The notes beneath the pieces were generated by a model. It was given only the letters and a program-made list of their open reading frames with translations. It searched no databases and had not been told where the DNA came from. The position numbers and the translations under genes are program-made. DNA of 64,000 bases from Lachnospiraceae bacterium (GTDB lineage: Bacteria > Bacillota > Clostridia > Lachnospirales > Lachnospiraceae): NCBI GenBank assembly GCA_016287095.1, contig JAEEVK010000006.1, forward strand, positions 1 through 64,000, in the 5' to 3' direction. Position 1 is the first letter of the stretch. Each line of letters starts with the position of its first letter. Positions 46,976 to 56,878 of this stretch are shown here, in pieces.

Positions 46976-48937
46976 CTATCGTATACCAAATGAAAGAATT
47001 GTAAATTTCTTGTCCTCGTCATCTGAGTGCATTGCAAACTTTACTTTATGCTTTGATTTAGTCTCATTATTAAATACGATCATGGCGTTACAATGTGTCC
47101 AGCCGATTTCTCTGGCATTTACCGTCTTAACCAACTTGTCATCAACGAATATATCCAGGTTTCCTTCATCAGGAGCAGCTGAGTCCTTGGTTACTACCAT
47201 GAGCAGTTTGCAGTCAGCTTCAAATGTCAGAGGCTTGGTACCTGATACATGTCTCCTGTTATCAGGGAACTGCATCGTACCCTGTAAGTCAAAGTCACGC
47301 TCTGCGTACTGTGAGCCGTTGTCTGTCTCACTGAAGTCACCCATGTCGAAGTTACTGATAGACCAGTTATTACCCATACCGTCATTACCTTCACAGCCTG
47401 TGCCAACGAATATACCGCCGGGCATCTCTGCAGACTTGTCACCTATAGTAACGAGGCTTACATACTCAAATGCATCTGACATCTTGTATGTATCGGGCAG
47501 CTGGTATGCCTTCTGGCCGTTAATAATATCTTCTTTTGTAATACGACCGTATTTATTAATGCTGCCACCTAATGCTTCACCGGCTTTTTCTGTACCTACC
47601 TTAAATAAAGCATTATTATCACTTAACAGCTTGTCGAAATCGTTAACACCGTCAACTAACTTAAACACGTTAATGATACAGTCAGCCATAATGGTATGTC
47701 CAAGGTTGGTCGGATGATATCTGTCGTAGAAGTACTGATCCTTGGTGATGATCTTGCCCTGCTCCTTGGATACATAGAACTGCTCTGTTACAGCGTTCTT
47801 TGCACTGACCATGGGGATCTCATAGTGGAAGCCGATAGGACTGAGTCTTTCCTGGAGGTTATAATCATCAATAAATACACTGAAGATGATAATAACTGCA
47901 GGCATATTTTTCATCTGCAGGAAACGTCTGATAAGTCCCTCAAAGCACTTACCCTTTGTCTCGTCACCCTCATCATTTACGGCAAACTCAACAACCGCTA
48001 TATCAGGCTCCCTGTTTGCATCAAGCTTCTCTTCGCCATCTGCTCCGTAAACTGAGACAGACTTTTTATCTGCGCTTAAGGAGCATTTTTCATTCATGAA
48101 ATATCCGGGTCTCAATATATCACGGTCAAATCTCACGATACCGAACTCTGAAGGTGTACCGCCTACACCGGCTTTGATATACTCTGTATTATGGTTTTTG
48201 GAGAACATCTCGTCAAATGCCTTATATGTTTTAAATGCATAGCACTCCGAGTTTATAGGTGTAGCTCCGGCACCCTGGGTGATAGAACCTCCGATAAAGG
48301 CCATCTTTACAGACTCACCTGATTTTGCCTTGGCTATAGCCTTCTGTAATCTCTCATAGTTACCTATGGATACAAGTGACTGAGCGATGAGCTCCTTATA
48401 TCTGTCCGAATTTACATCTACGGGATCAGAAGGTACGAACTCGGGTGCTGTATATCCGTCATTAAGATAAAGCTTTACCATGACTGTTGCCGGGAACTCA
48501 GCCTCATCAAAGTGAAAACGTATCTGGCCTACGCGGTCATCGTCTCCGGTCCAATCAACATCCTTTAAAGGTATAAGATATTCTGTACCGTCAGATGTAA
48601 GCTCTGTCTTAAGGCTTGTTCCGCTATTGTATACATCCTTTTTACCGTACATCTGCAGTACAAATTCACCTTTTACGCCTTTTTCATTTATCATAGATAC
48701 ACCGATGCCATATACTAACTTTCTGAACTCCTCGGCCGGTCCGAGCATCTTCAGCATATTTTCATCATCAATGCCGCCAACCATACGGGCTAAAGCAGGC
48801 ATTCTGCCATCATCCATAAAAAGGAAGCAGACTCCCTTTCCGTCCTGGAAAGGATTTGCAAAAATCTGCTTGTCATACATTAGATATATCGCCGGTCTCT
48901 TCTTTACCGGATCTTTAGGTGCCACAGGACCTGCCAT
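46976..48937 (-). CDS. SGNH/GDSL hydrolase, likely carbohydrate esterase
   Basis: 653 residues, no signal peptide. Central SGNH domain (about 205-430): block I KMAFIGGSITQGAG with the nucleophile Ser, block II Gly in KAGVGGTPSEF, block III VVEFAVNDEGDE and block V YDRYHPTNLGH with the Asp-His pair. A beta-sandwich lies before it and another, carbohydrate-binding-like, after it (about 455-653). With GH3 and an ABC importer nearby it probably removes acetyl groups from imported xylo-oligosaccharides. The substrate is inferred from context. A GGAGG ribosome site precedes the ATG. Confidence 0.87.
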   Translation of the reverse strand: MAGPVAPKDPVKKRPAIYLMYDKQIFANPFQDGKGVCFLFMDDGRMPALARMVGGIDDENMLKMLGPAEEFRKLVYGIGVSMINEKGVKGEFVLQMYGKKDVYNSGTSLKTELTSDGTEYLIPLKDVDWTGDDDRVGQIRFHFDEAEFPATVMVKLYLNDGYTAPEFVPSDPVDVNSDRYKELIAQSLVSIGNYERLQKAIAKAKSGESVKMAFIGGSITQGAGATPINSECYAFKTYKAFDEMFSKNHNTEYIKAGVGGTPSEFGIVRFDRDILRPGYFMNEKCSLSADKKSVSVYGADGEEKLDANREPDIAVVEFAVNDEGDETKGKCFEGLIRRFLQMKNMPAVIIIFSVFIDDYNLQERLSPIGFHYEIPMVSAKNAVTEQFYVSKEQGKIITKDQYFYDRYHPTNLGHTIMADCIINVFKLVDGVNDFDKLLSDNNALFKVGTEKAGEALGGSINKYGRITKEDIINGQKAYQLPDTYKMSDAFEYVSLVTIGDKSAEMPGGIFVGTGCEGNDGMGNNWSISNFDMGDFSETDNGSQYAERDFDLQGTMQFPDNRRHVSGTKPLTFEADCKLLMVVTKDSAAPDEGNLDIFVDDKLVKTVNAREIGWTHCNAMIVFNNETKSKHKVKFAMHSDDEDKKFTILSFGIR

Positions 48938-49046
48938 GGTTATATCCTCCTGGATTCTTTGAATATTGTTTTAATTTAGTATATCGCATTCCGCTTTAAA
49001 TATCTACCTTTTTATAATTATTTAATTATCAGTTATTGCTATGCTT

Positions 49047-49098
49047 ACACCTCATCCGTCACGCCATTGGCGCGACACCTTCCTCTCGAGGGAAGGCT
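49047..49098. repeat. REP-like intergenic repeat, full copy
   Basis: ACACCTCATC, then a GTCACGCC/GGCGCGAC imperfect hairpin, then a CCTTCC/GGAAGG hairpin. Same family as 34718 and 54322. The rest of the 48938-49211 gap is AT-rich apart from the terminator. Confidence 0.75.
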
Positions 49099-49129
49099 AT
49101 TTATTACAGTGCCATAATTGGTTTACCAT

Positions 49130-49178
49130 AATAAAAACAGATGCGGCTCTAAGCTTGGAAGACTTAGAACCGCATCTG
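49130..49178 (-). terminator. Terminator after the solute-binding protein gene
   Basis: A 16-base stem with one mismatch (49138-49153 with 49163-49178), 9-base loop. On the minus strand TTTTTATT follows. Confidence 0.87.
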
Positions 49179-49211
49179 AAGTTTTATGAAAAAAGAGATT
49201 ACTGTTTTTGA

Positions 49212-51005
49212 TTAAGGAAGCATTGTTGCGCTGCCATATGCCTCAGTCCACTTCTCAAGACGCTCATCAATGATGTCTTGTCCGCCTGCTGCAAGGTAAT
49301 CAGCCATACCGCTATCCCATACTGTATCAAAGTCAGCCTCAGCTGCAGCTACAGCCTTGTCAAATGTCTGTCTCTGATATGAAGTAAGTGTATCACCTAC
49401 TGTAGTTTCTGCATCAATAGTACCAAGGTCGATTGATGTAGGATACTTTGCATCGTTAAGTGAAACATTGATTGCATTTACAACGTCCTCAGGATCAACG
49501 TTTGCATAACCATAAGCCATAGACTTGATAGTGAGCTCGTCAGAAGAAAGACGAAGGCCGTTTGTGGTCATGGTAAGGTCAATATTGTAACCTGAATTAG
49601 GACGATATGCTGCATGAGCATCATCAGCTGCCTGGATGTAAACTACGCCGTTAGCATCCTTTGTATGTGTAATGCCTTCTTCACCGATCTGAAGGTATTC
49701 AACGTTAGCTGCATCTGAAATGAAATCAAGGTAAAGCATACAAGCAAGGGGTTCCTTATTTGTTGCAGGGAAGAAGATCTTTCTGTCTGATCCAACTGCA
49801 CTGTAAAGGTACTTTGTATGATTTCCGTTCTTATCCTCGAAAGGATCGATAGCTACGAACTTAGCTTCAGGTCCGACGATCTGTGAAAGGTTGTAGTTGA
49901 TACCATTCTCGCCATCTCTGAATACTAAATCATAGTTCTGTGTATAAGCGCCTACGTAACCGGCCTTGAGCATGTCATCAAGAGTGGTGTCGCCGCTTGC
50001 ATAAAGTGCAAAGTCATTCCAAAGGAGACCCTGATTATACCACTTATTAAGGATCTTAACTGCATCCTTGGTTCCGGGCATTGTGAATCTTCTGTCATCA
50101 AAACCGTAAACATACTGATCCTTGTCTGAGATATCAGGATCGATCTTTGACTCGATAAGGCCTGCTGCAGTCCAGCCAACATCTTCTGTTACAGCGTAGC
50201 AAACGAGCTTGTTAGCATCTGCACCAAGAAGAGTCTCTGCATTGTTCTTGAATGCAACGAGCATATCCTCGAACTGCTGTGTAGTAGTAGGAGCTGCGAT
50301 ACCAAGCTTGTCAAGCCAATCCTTACGTACGAAGGTTACAATACGCTCTGTAGCATTTCTCTTACCTTCGATAGCAATGATAGTGCCATCCTGAGGATTC
50401 TTACGATAGTTGATACCTGCTGAACCTAACCAGTTCCAAAGGTTGGGGAAAAGTCCTTTGTACTCATCGGTAAGGTACTCTGACATATCAAGGATACCAC
50501 CCATATCAGCATAAGCCTGAACTGTAGGGAAGCTGTATGAATAGCAGATGTCAGGAGCGTCATTTGCAGCAAGGAGGTTGTTGATCTGCTCAACCTCTGT
50601 CCAACGAGGAACAGCTACAAACTCAACTTCTACGTTATACTTCTCAAGCATACCCTTCTTGATGAAGTCAGTATACATATTGTCGTTGGCAGGGGTGCCA
50701 CCGTCACGATCGTATACTTCTACGGTGATATGCTTCTTCTCAGGGAATTTTCCATCAACAAGCTGACCATTGGTAAGTTCGCTGATCTCATCCTTGTCTT
50801 CGATTACTTCTACAGGAACATCTGTAGGTGTAGGATCGGGAGTCTTTGTAGTAGTGTCTGTGTTTTTGTCGTTATTGTCCTGTGCAGCAGGTGTAGTATC
50901 ATTAGTCTGCTCAGGTGTGGGTGTGTTGTTGTTTTCTTCCTTTGAACAAGCTGCTAAAGAAAGGATCATACACACACAAAGTAATAATGCTAATACTTTT
51001 TTCAC
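49212..51005 (-). CDS. Sugar ABC transporter solute-binding lipoprotein (LplA type)
   Basis: 597 residues. Lipoprotein signal with lipobox LAAC (Cys20), then an Asn/Thr/Pro/Asp-rich linker and a large type 1 binding fold (VEVEFVAVPRWTEVEQINNLLA, DAPDICYSYSFPTVQAYADMGG). The great length is typical of the LplA group that serves oligosaccharide importers of gut clostridia. It delivers sugar to the two permeases encoded just upstream (51101-52961). No ATPase gene is present. Ligand likely a xylo-oligosaccharide, from context. Confidence 0.92.
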   Translation of the reverse strand: MKKVLALLLCVCMILSLAACSKEENNNTPTPEQTNDTTPAAQDNNDKNTDTTTKTPDPTPTDVPVEVIEDKDEISELTNGQLVDGKFPEKKHITVEVYDRDGGTPANDNMYTDFIKKGMLEKYNVEVEFVAVPRWTEVEQINNLLAANDAPDICYSYSFPTVQAYADMGGILDMSEYLTDEYKGLFPNLWNWLGSAGINYRKNPQDGTIIAIEGKRNATERIVTFVRKDWLDKLGIAAPTTTQQFEDMLVAFKNNAETLLGADANKLVCYAVTEDVGWTAAGLIESKIDPDISDKDQYVYGFDDRRFTMPGTKDAVKILNKWYNQGLLWNDFALYASGDTTLDDMLKAGYVGAYTQNYDLVFRDGENGINYNLSQIVGPEAKFVAIDPFEDKNGNHTKYLYSAVGSDRKIFFPATNKEPLACMLYLDFISDAANVEYLQIGEEGITHTKDANGVVYIQAADDAHAAYRPNSGYNIDLTMTTNGLRLSSDELTIKSMAYGYANVDPEDVVNAINVSLNDAKYPTSIDLGTIDAETTVGDTLTSYQRQTFDKAVAAAEADFDTVWDSGMADYLAAGGQDIIDERLEKWTEAYGSATMLP

Positions 51006-51100
51006 GATTTTTCCTCCATATAAATGTGTGTTGGTTTTGTAGATATATATCTACGGTTTTATGAATATCGGATACACCCCTATATCCGCTTATTCCGTTA

Positions 51101-51970
51101 TTATTCCTTGACAGCTCCGAGGGTTACGCCGTGTATGAAATACTTCTGCAGGAACGGGTATACAACCAGTATCGGCACGGTCGAGAACATAACTATCGCC
51201 GACTTTATGGTTTCGTTAAGACCCGGTGTCGAGAAACCTTCCTGCGCTGACAAGTCAGACTGACTCTTTAAGATATTGTATAGATAATACTGTAAGGGAT
51301 ACAGATCTTCTCTCTTGTTATTGATATACATCAGAGCATCTGAGTAACCGTTCCAACGGCCTACTGCGTAAAACAGTGCAAGTGTTGCAAAAACAGGCTT
51401 TGAAAGCGGGATGTAAATCTTTAACAGTATCGTGAAATAATTTGCACCGTCAATCTCTGCGGACTCTCTGAGTGATTCAGGGATACCGTAGAAGAAGCTT
51501 CTCATAATGATCATGTTGTAAACTGACAGACAGCTCGGAATGATCAGTACAAGTGCGTTGTTTAACAGGTCAAGCTTCTTCATCAGCAGGTAGTTAGGGA
51601 TGGTACCTGCATTAAAGAACATCGTAATGGTTATAAGTACGTTTATCAGTCCCCTGCCTCTCAGCTTATGGAATATAAGCGGATAAGCACAGATGGCTGT
51701 CATGGTCAGCGATACCAAGGTACATATAAATGTCAGTAACACTGTCCAGAAAAATGACTTAACATACTTTGCATTACCAAATACATACTCGTATGATGTG
51801 AAGTTCAGCCCCTTAGGAAGGATCGATACTTCATGCTTTATAAGTGCCTGACTGGAGCTGAGGGAACGTGCAGCCAGGTTAAGCATCGGGATAAGGCATA
51901 TAGCCGCAACAAATACGCATATTATTACGAATATCCAGTCGCCGCGACGGGTTTTGTTAGATTTTATCAT
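51101..51970 (-). CDS. Sugar ABC transporter permease (LplC type)
   Basis: 289 residues, six membrane helices. The cytoplasmic coupling loop is SAEIDGANYFTILLKIYIPLSKP, the usual EAA motif that contacts the ATPase. The ending VYPFLQKYFIHGVTLGAVKE is a typical end of this family. It starts one base after the LplB-type gene and precedes the binding protein by 95 bases. Confidence 0.93.
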   Translation of the reverse strand: MIKSNKTRRGDWIFVIICVFVAAICLIPMLNLAARSLSSSQALIKHEVSILPKGLNFTSYEYVFGNAKYVKSFFWTVLLTFICTLVSLTMTAICAYPLIFHKLRGRGLINVLITITMFFNAGTIPNYLLMKKLDLLNNALVLIIPSCLSVYNMIIMRSFFYGIPESLRESAEIDGANYFTILLKIYIPLSKPVFATLALFYAVGRWNGYSDALMYINNKREDLYPLQYYLYNILKSQSDLSAQEGFSTPGLNETIKSAIVMFSTVPILVVYPFLQKYFIHGVTLGAVKE

Positions 51971-51971
51971 T

Positions 51972-52961
51972 TTACCAAATCCCCCTTTCGCCCAGTTTTC
52001 TGGATATGAAGTTTGCCATAAGCAGGAAGAATACTCCGACTACGGACTGGAACAAGCCAACTGCTGTAGTCAGTGAGTACTGTGCTCCGAGCACACCCTT
52101 TTTATATACGTAGGTTGATATAACTTCTGCAGTCTCAAGAACCAGGTTGTTCTGCATAGCGAAAGGTCTGTCAAATCCTCCGCCGAGGATGTTACCGAGG
52201 TTCATGATAAGGAGCACTACGATGGTAGGCTTAATACCGGGCAGTGTAATATGCCACATTTTCTTGAAACGTCCTGCACCGTCTACCGAAGCAGCCTCAT
52301 ACAGCTCTGTATTGATACCGGCTATAGCTGCCAGATAAACAATGGAGCCCCAGCCGAAGTTTTGCCAAACTCCGAGGAAGATATATGTTACTACCCACCA
52401 AACCTTATCTCCAAGGAAAGGCACTGAATCTATACCGATCTTGTTGAAAAGGAGATTTAAAAGTCCGTCATCAGTAGCAAAAATCCTAAGTGATAAGCTG
52501 TAAATGATAACCCATGAAAGGAAGTGAGGCATATATGCTATGGTCTGCACAACCTTTTTAAATCTTGTGAATACAAGCTCGTTTAATATAAGAGCAAAGA
52601 TGATAGGTGCCGGGAAACCGATCAGCAGATCGAGTACATTCAGCAATACCGTATTTCTGAGTGCTCTCATGAACTGATTGTCCTGGAATGCCTGCTTGAA
52701 ATAAAAGAGAATATCCGTATTCTTCTTTTTATCCATAGCCCATTCCATATCCCAGACCGAAGCGTTTATTTTATATTTTTTAAATGCGGTTATAATGTAT
52801 TCCATAGGACCGTATTTGAAAACTATAAAGTAAACGATAGGTATCAACAGCAAGAGATATAGCTGCCAATACTTTCTAAAACTTGACTTAAAGCTAATCC
52901 TGGTCTTAACTTTAATCTTAGTCTCCCCGTTCTGCACGGGTTGTTCCTTAGATTTTGCCAT
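51972..52961 (-). CDS. Sugar ABC transporter permease (LplB type)
   Basis: 329 residues from the ATG at 52961, chosen because AAAAGGGG lies 7 bases before it; an upstream ATG at 53036 would add an unlikely hydrophobic stretch. Six membrane helices, with an N-terminal basic tail. EAA loop EAASVDGAGRFKKMWHITLPGIKP. First gene of the importer operon, divergent from the AraC regulator. Confidence 0.92.
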   Translation of the reverse strand: MAKSKEQPVQNGETKIKVKTRISFKSSFRKYWQLYLLLLIPIVYFIVFKYGPMEYIITAFKKYKINASVWDMEWAMDKKKNTDILFYFKQAFQDNQFMRALRNTVLLNVLDLLIGFPAPIIFALILNELVFTRFKKVVQTIAYMPHFLSWVIIYSLSLRIFATDDGLLNLLFNKIGIDSVPFLGDKVWWVVTYIFLGVWQNFGWGSIVYLAAIAGINTELYEAASVDGAGRFKKMWHITLPGIKPTIVVLLIMNLGNILGGGFDRPFAMQNNLVLETAEVISTYVYKKGVLGAQYSLTTAVGLFQSVVGVFFLLMANFISRKLGERGIW

Positions 52962-53191
52962 TTCAAACCCCTTTTTATCGCATTTTATATACATATTAGC
53001 AATAATTGTTATTATATATATGTAATTTTCATACAAAATTATTGCAATATTCCGACCTTAATGCTATAAAATCACCACGATTTATTATGGATATATTACA
53101 CTATAATCAAACGATTTATCTATCCATTTATTGCGATAGCCCTTCTTGTGTATTGCGAAATTTTACAAAATTTTTACAGAAAATTTAGGGA

Positions 53192-53220
53192 TTTACAAAA
53201 ATGAAAATATGTGATAAAAT
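53192..53220 (+). promoter_or_regulatory. Predicted promoter of the AraC-family regulator
   Basis: TTTACA (53192-53197), 17 bases, TAAAAT (53215-53220), 35 bases before the ATG. The 294-base divergent gap is AT-rich; it should also hold the transporter promoter, near TTGTAT and TAATAA on the minus strand at about 53000-53030, and the operator, which I cannot identify. Confidence 0.55.
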
Positions 53221-53255
53221 AAATAGCAATATTTGATAAGTGAAAGGATTACATT

Positions 53256-54224
53256 ATGATAGTTGATTCTTTTAACAGAACTTACCATAGAGAAGTTGAA
53301 GGCGACCGTGAAAGAGTTGATTTCGTGCGCGGTTCAAATGTCAGGCTTTGGAAGAATGATATCTCCAGAGGTTTTGAGACACACTGGCACTCTGCCGTCG
53401 AGATAGTTTCTCCTATCAAAAACATATATACAATAGCTATTCACGATCAGAAATATGTGCTCAATCCAGGGGAGATCATCGTTATCCCTTCCGGAGAGCT
53501 GCACGAGACCATCGCGCCCTCTGACGGTGAAAGATATATATGCCTGTTTGATCTCGACTGTATATCAAGAATAAAGAGCTTCTCTTCCATCCTGCCGTTT
53601 TTTACATCTGCGATCATAATAAATGACCAGACCGCTCCGACACTTGTAAAGCCTTGTCTGGATATCATAGAGCATATGGCTGAGATTTATTTTACAGAAG
53701 AACCCATGTGGGAGCTCAGAATGTATGCCGATATACTCAATTTCTTTGCTATCATCGGTCAGGACCGCCTGGATAAGATGATGACGATACCTACTAAGGT
53801 CGGGAACAAGCAAAAGGAATATCTCGATAAGTTCAATTCACTGTTTACATACATTGATGAGCATTATACAGATGATCTGACTTTGGAATTTGCAGCGGAT
53901 CTTACCGGATACTCCAAGTTCCATTTTACAAGACTGTTTAAACAGTTTTCAAATACGACATTTTATGATTATCTGTGCTTTAAGAGGATAAAGGTAGCTG
54001 AAGAGCTGTTGATCAATCCTTCACTGAGTATCACGGATGTAGCGATCAGGAGCGGTTTCCCGAGTATTTCGACATTTAACAGACTTTTTAAGAAACTAAA
54101 GAATTGCACTCCTACCGAGTATAGGGAGCTGCGTGAAAGAAATACCTTTGAGAAGGTATATGATGTGGCTGAAGACGAGCCGATCACTTTCAAAGGATAC
54201 ACTAAACCCGAGGATATAAACTAG
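53256..54224 (+). CDS. AraC-family transcription regulator
   Basis: 322 residues. An N-terminal cupin (about 30-130: HWHSAVEIVSP, YVLNPGEIIVIPSGELHE) binds the effector; the C-terminal double helix-turn-helix lies at about 205-300 (LEFAADLTGYSKFHFTRLFKQF and SITDVAIRSGFPSISTFNRLFKK). It is divergent from the sugar importer, the usual position for its regulator, and probably activates it with a sugar present. A GAAAGG ribosome site precedes the ATG. Confidence 0.93.
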   Translation: MIVDSFNRTYHREVEGDRERVDFVRGSNVRLWKNDISRGFETHWHSAVEIVSPIKNIYTIAIHDQKYVLNPGEIIVIPSGELHETIAPSDGERYICLFDLDCISRIKSFSSILPFFTSAIIINDQTAPTLVKPCLDIIEHMAEIYFTEEPMWELRMYADILNFFAIIGQDRLDKMMTIPTKVGNKQKEYLDKFNSLFTYIDEHYTDDLTLEFAADLTGYSKFHFTRLFKQFSNTTFYDYLCFKRIKVAEELLINPSLSITDVAIRSGFPSISTFNRLFKKLKNCTPTEYRELRERNTFEKVYDVAEDEPITFKGYTKPEDIN

Positions 54225-54281
54225 GCTTCCTCTTTAGATTAAGCTGTCAACGCAGCTGACTGATGTGGTGTGATATAACAT

Positions 54282-54321
54282 AAAAAGGACTATGCAAAAA
54301 AATACGCATAGTCCCTTTTTT
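54282..54321. terminator. Terminator between the AraC gene and ilvE
   Basis: AAAAGGACTATGC (54283-54295) with GCATAGTCCCTTTT (54306-54319), T-runs on both strands, so it can serve both convergent genes. Confidence 0.87.
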
Positions 54322-54370
54322 ACACCTCATCCGGCACTTCGTGCCACCTTCCCCTCAAGGGGAAGGCTTT
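54322..54370. repeat. REP-like intergenic repeat, full copy
   Basis: ACACCTCATC, GGCAC/GTGCC hairpin, then CCTTCCCC-TCAA-GGGGAAGG hairpin. It follows the terminator without a gap. Confidence 0.8.
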
Positions 54371-54386
54371 AGATGATCAAATAAGA

Positions 54387-55412
54387 TTATTTAATTTCGT
54401 AGATCCAGCCCTCGGGAGCTTCGATCCTGCCCATCTGGATACCTGTTAATGTATCATAGAGCTTCTTGGTGATAGGTCCCATCTCTGTCATGCCGCTGGG
54501 TAAGCAGATCTCCTTGCCATGATCAACGATCTTGCCTACAGGTGAGATAACTGCTGCGGTACCGCAAAGACCACACTCAGCCATATCCTTAACTTCCTCG
54601 AAAGGAATAACTCTCTCTTCTGCTTCAAGTCCTAAGTAATGCTGAGCAACGTATACAAGTGAACGACGGGTGATTGAAGGAAGGATGCTGTCCGACTTAG
54701 GAGTAACAACCTTACCGTCCTTGGTTACAAACAGGAAGTTTGCACCACCGGTCTCTTCAACGTTTGTTCTGGTCTTAGGATCAAGATACATATTCTCATC
54801 GTAGCCCTCAGCATGAGCGGTAACGATTGCATGTAATGACATAGCATAGTTAAGACCTGCCTTAATGTTACCTGTACCATTGGGTGCTGCACGGTCAAAA
54901 TCACTAACCTTAATTGTAAGAGGCTTTACGCCGCCCTTGAAGTAAGGTCCAACAGGTGTACCGAAAATTCTGAACTGATACTCGTTAGCGGGCTTAACAC
55001 CGATAACAGGGTTTGTTCCGAAAAGTACGGGACGAAGATAGAATGTTGCACCTGAACCGTAAGGAGGAACGAAGTCAGCATTTGCCTTAACAACCTGCTT
55101 TACAGCGTCGATAAATCTCTCCTTAGGGAATACAGGGATCTCAAGTCTCTTTGCAGACTGCTCTATTCTCTCAGCGTTTAAGTCAGGGCGGAATGTAACA
55201 ATCCTGCCGTCCTCTGTCTCATAAGCCTTTAAGCCCTCAAATACTGTCTGAGCATACTGGATAACGCCTGCACACTCACTAAGTACTACATTGCCGTCCT
55301 CTGTCATGGTGCCTGCATCCCATGCACCGTCTTTGTAATTGGAAACATATCTGTAGTCGGTCTTGATATATCCGAATCCCAGACTGCCCCAGTCAATATC
55401 TTTCTTTGCCAT
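54387..55412 (-). CDS. ilvE: Branched-chain amino acid aminotransferase
   Basis: 341 residues, a fold-type IV PLP enzyme that interconverts Val, Leu, Ile and their 2-oxoacids. The PLP lysine is in TGNIKAGLNYAMSL; QTVFEGLKAYETEDGRI, SGATFYLRPVLFGT and the VEETGGANFLFV block are typical of the longer BCAT group. Its products could feed the Vor-type oxidoreductase encoded at 29027-31614. A GGAGG ribosome site precedes the ATG. Single-gene unit. Confidence 0.95.
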   Translation of the reverse strand: MAKKDIDWGSLGFGYIKTDYRYVSNYKDGAWDAGTMTEDGNVVLSECAGVIQYAQTVFEGLKAYETEDGRIVTFRPDLNAERIEQSAKRLEIPVFPKERFIDAVKQVVKANADFVPPYGSGATFYLRPVLFGTNPVIGVKPANEYQFRIFGTPVGPYFKGGVKPLTIKVSDFDRAAPNGTGNIKAGLNYAMSLHAIVTAHAEGYDENMYLDPKTRTNVEETGGANFLFVTKDGKVVTPKSDSILPSITRRSLVYVAQHYLGLEAEERVIPFEEVKDMAECGLCGTAAVISPVGKIVDHGKEICLPSGMTEMGPITKKLYDTLTGIQMGRIEAPEGWIYEIK

Positions 55413-55521
55413 CGATTTTTACCTCCATAAAAACTATTTTAAAACATTAAAGATATTTATAGCACATTTTCTCTCATACTTCAAGTCCTTTATGGCAAAA
55501 AATATCATTATTACTGTGCTA

Positions 55522-55559
55522 AAAAAGAATGTCATCCTTCACTTTCGTGAAGGATGACA
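55522..55559 (-). terminator. Terminator after pmbA
   Basis: Perfect 13-bp arms (55530-55542 with 55547-55559) around a 4-base loop, then TTCTTTTTT on the minus strand. Confidence 0.92.
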
Positions 55560-55565
55560 ATATGA

Positions 55566-56864
55566 TTATTTACCTGAGATAACAATTCCGTCCACTGCCA
55601 TGTAAGGTAATACGCTACCGCCGTCACATATAAGTTCCTTTGAGATAGAGCGGATATTCTTTACTACTTCTCCTAAGTTACCGCTGATCATACACTCTGA
55701 AAGAGCACATTTAACCTTGCCGTCCTCTACCAGGAAGCTGTTCTTTGCAACACCCGAGAACTCGCCGTTTGCTCCGGGTGATCCTCCCGAGAATCTGCCG
55801 AGGATGATACCCTTCTTTACAGATGCCAGCATATCGTCATAGCTTGTATCACCGGGCTCGATGATAATATCCCAGCCGGTATTCTTTACTAAAGGACGGC
55901 CTGTCTTATTTGCTCCGTATAGGCTTAACTGATGAGTCTTAAGCACACCCTTTTCGATAACTGTATAAGGCTCCGAAAGGAATCCGTTTGCAGTAGCACG
56001 CTCACCCATGTTGATCCTCTCATCATAGGGATCAAATCTTACGGTAAGCTTTTCGTCTGCAACCTTCTCTCCTACCTTGTCAAGCCACTGGCTGGTGCCG
56101 TCGATTACTACACCTTCACCGCAATAGTTGCCAAGTACGCCACCGATAAATTCACCTGTAAGCTCAGGTGTGAATATTACCGTACCTTCAAATTTGCCTT
56201 CTACATTTTCGGTTACCAGACTGTTCTGGATATCCACAATATGTCTGCGGATTGTTCCAAGCTCGATAAAAGGCTTATCAAGATCATTTGTGCCGATGCC
56301 TGTGTAATCAAAGCCTGTAGTGTTTGTACCGTCGCTTGCACAGATCTCGATTGAGAAACCGTACTGTCCGCCAAAGCCCTCAAACTCTGTACCGTTTGAG
56401 TTTCTTGATAACCAGTTCCATCTGTCATATGAACCTGTGGACTGGATAATCTTTACCAGAGGATATTCCTTTGCTACTGTTGCCAGGAATTCCTTTAATC
56501 TTTCAAGGAACTTATCAATATCAGGCTCCAATATACCCTGTTTAAATACGTGTGGCTCTACATAAGGAGCGATGTCATGTGCGGGATCTTCGGGTGAAGA
56601 TTCAGCAGCTGCCAAAGCATCTGCAGCGAAGCTCTCAAGTGCTTCTTCAGACAGATCATTTCCGCTGGCGGAACCGATCTTGTTGTCCTTAAATACCTTT
56701 ATCGATCCTGAATTTGAAAACACTGTACGGAAAAGTTTGAACTCGCCGTTTTCAACATTTAATTCTCTCTTCTCGGACTCTGTTAATGTATATTTAAATT
56801 TCTCTATGCCTTTATCTTTGATGATCTTATCAAAGCTGTCGGCGATATCTCTTATATTAGCCAT
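55566..56864 (-). CDS. pmbA: TldD/PmbA family protein, PmbA (TldE) subunit
   Basis: 432 residues. It pairs with TldD to form a metallo-peptidase that in E. coli trims microcin precursors and CcdA. This subunit lacks the HExxxH zinc motif, as expected (TPELTGEFIGGVLGNYCGEG at that place). The C-terminal end has the family block NGEFSGVAKNSFLVEDGK. Starts 14 bases after tldD. No peptide precursor gene is nearby. Confidence 0.92.
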   Translation of the reverse strand: MANIRDIADSFDKIIKDKGIEKFKYTLTESEKRELNVENGEFKLFRTVFSNSGSIKVFKDNKIGSASGNDLSEEALESFAADALAAAESSPEDPAHDIAPYVEPHVFKQGILEPDIDKFLERLKEFLATVAKEYPLVKIIQSTGSYDRWNWLSRNSNGTEFEGFGGQYGFSIEICASDGTNTTGFDYTGIGTNDLDKPFIELGTIRRHIVDIQNSLVTENVEGKFEGTVIFTPELTGEFIGGVLGNYCGEGVVIDGTSQWLDKVGEKVADEKLTVRFDPYDERINMGERATANGFLSEPYTVIEKGVLKTHQLSLYGANKTGRPLVKNTGWDIIIEPGDTSYDDMLASVKKGIILGRFSGGSPGANGEFSGVAKNSFLVEDGKVKCALSECMISGNLGEVVKNIRSISKELICDGGSVLPYMAVDGIVISGK

Positions 56865-56878
56865 TTATGTTCTCCCTT

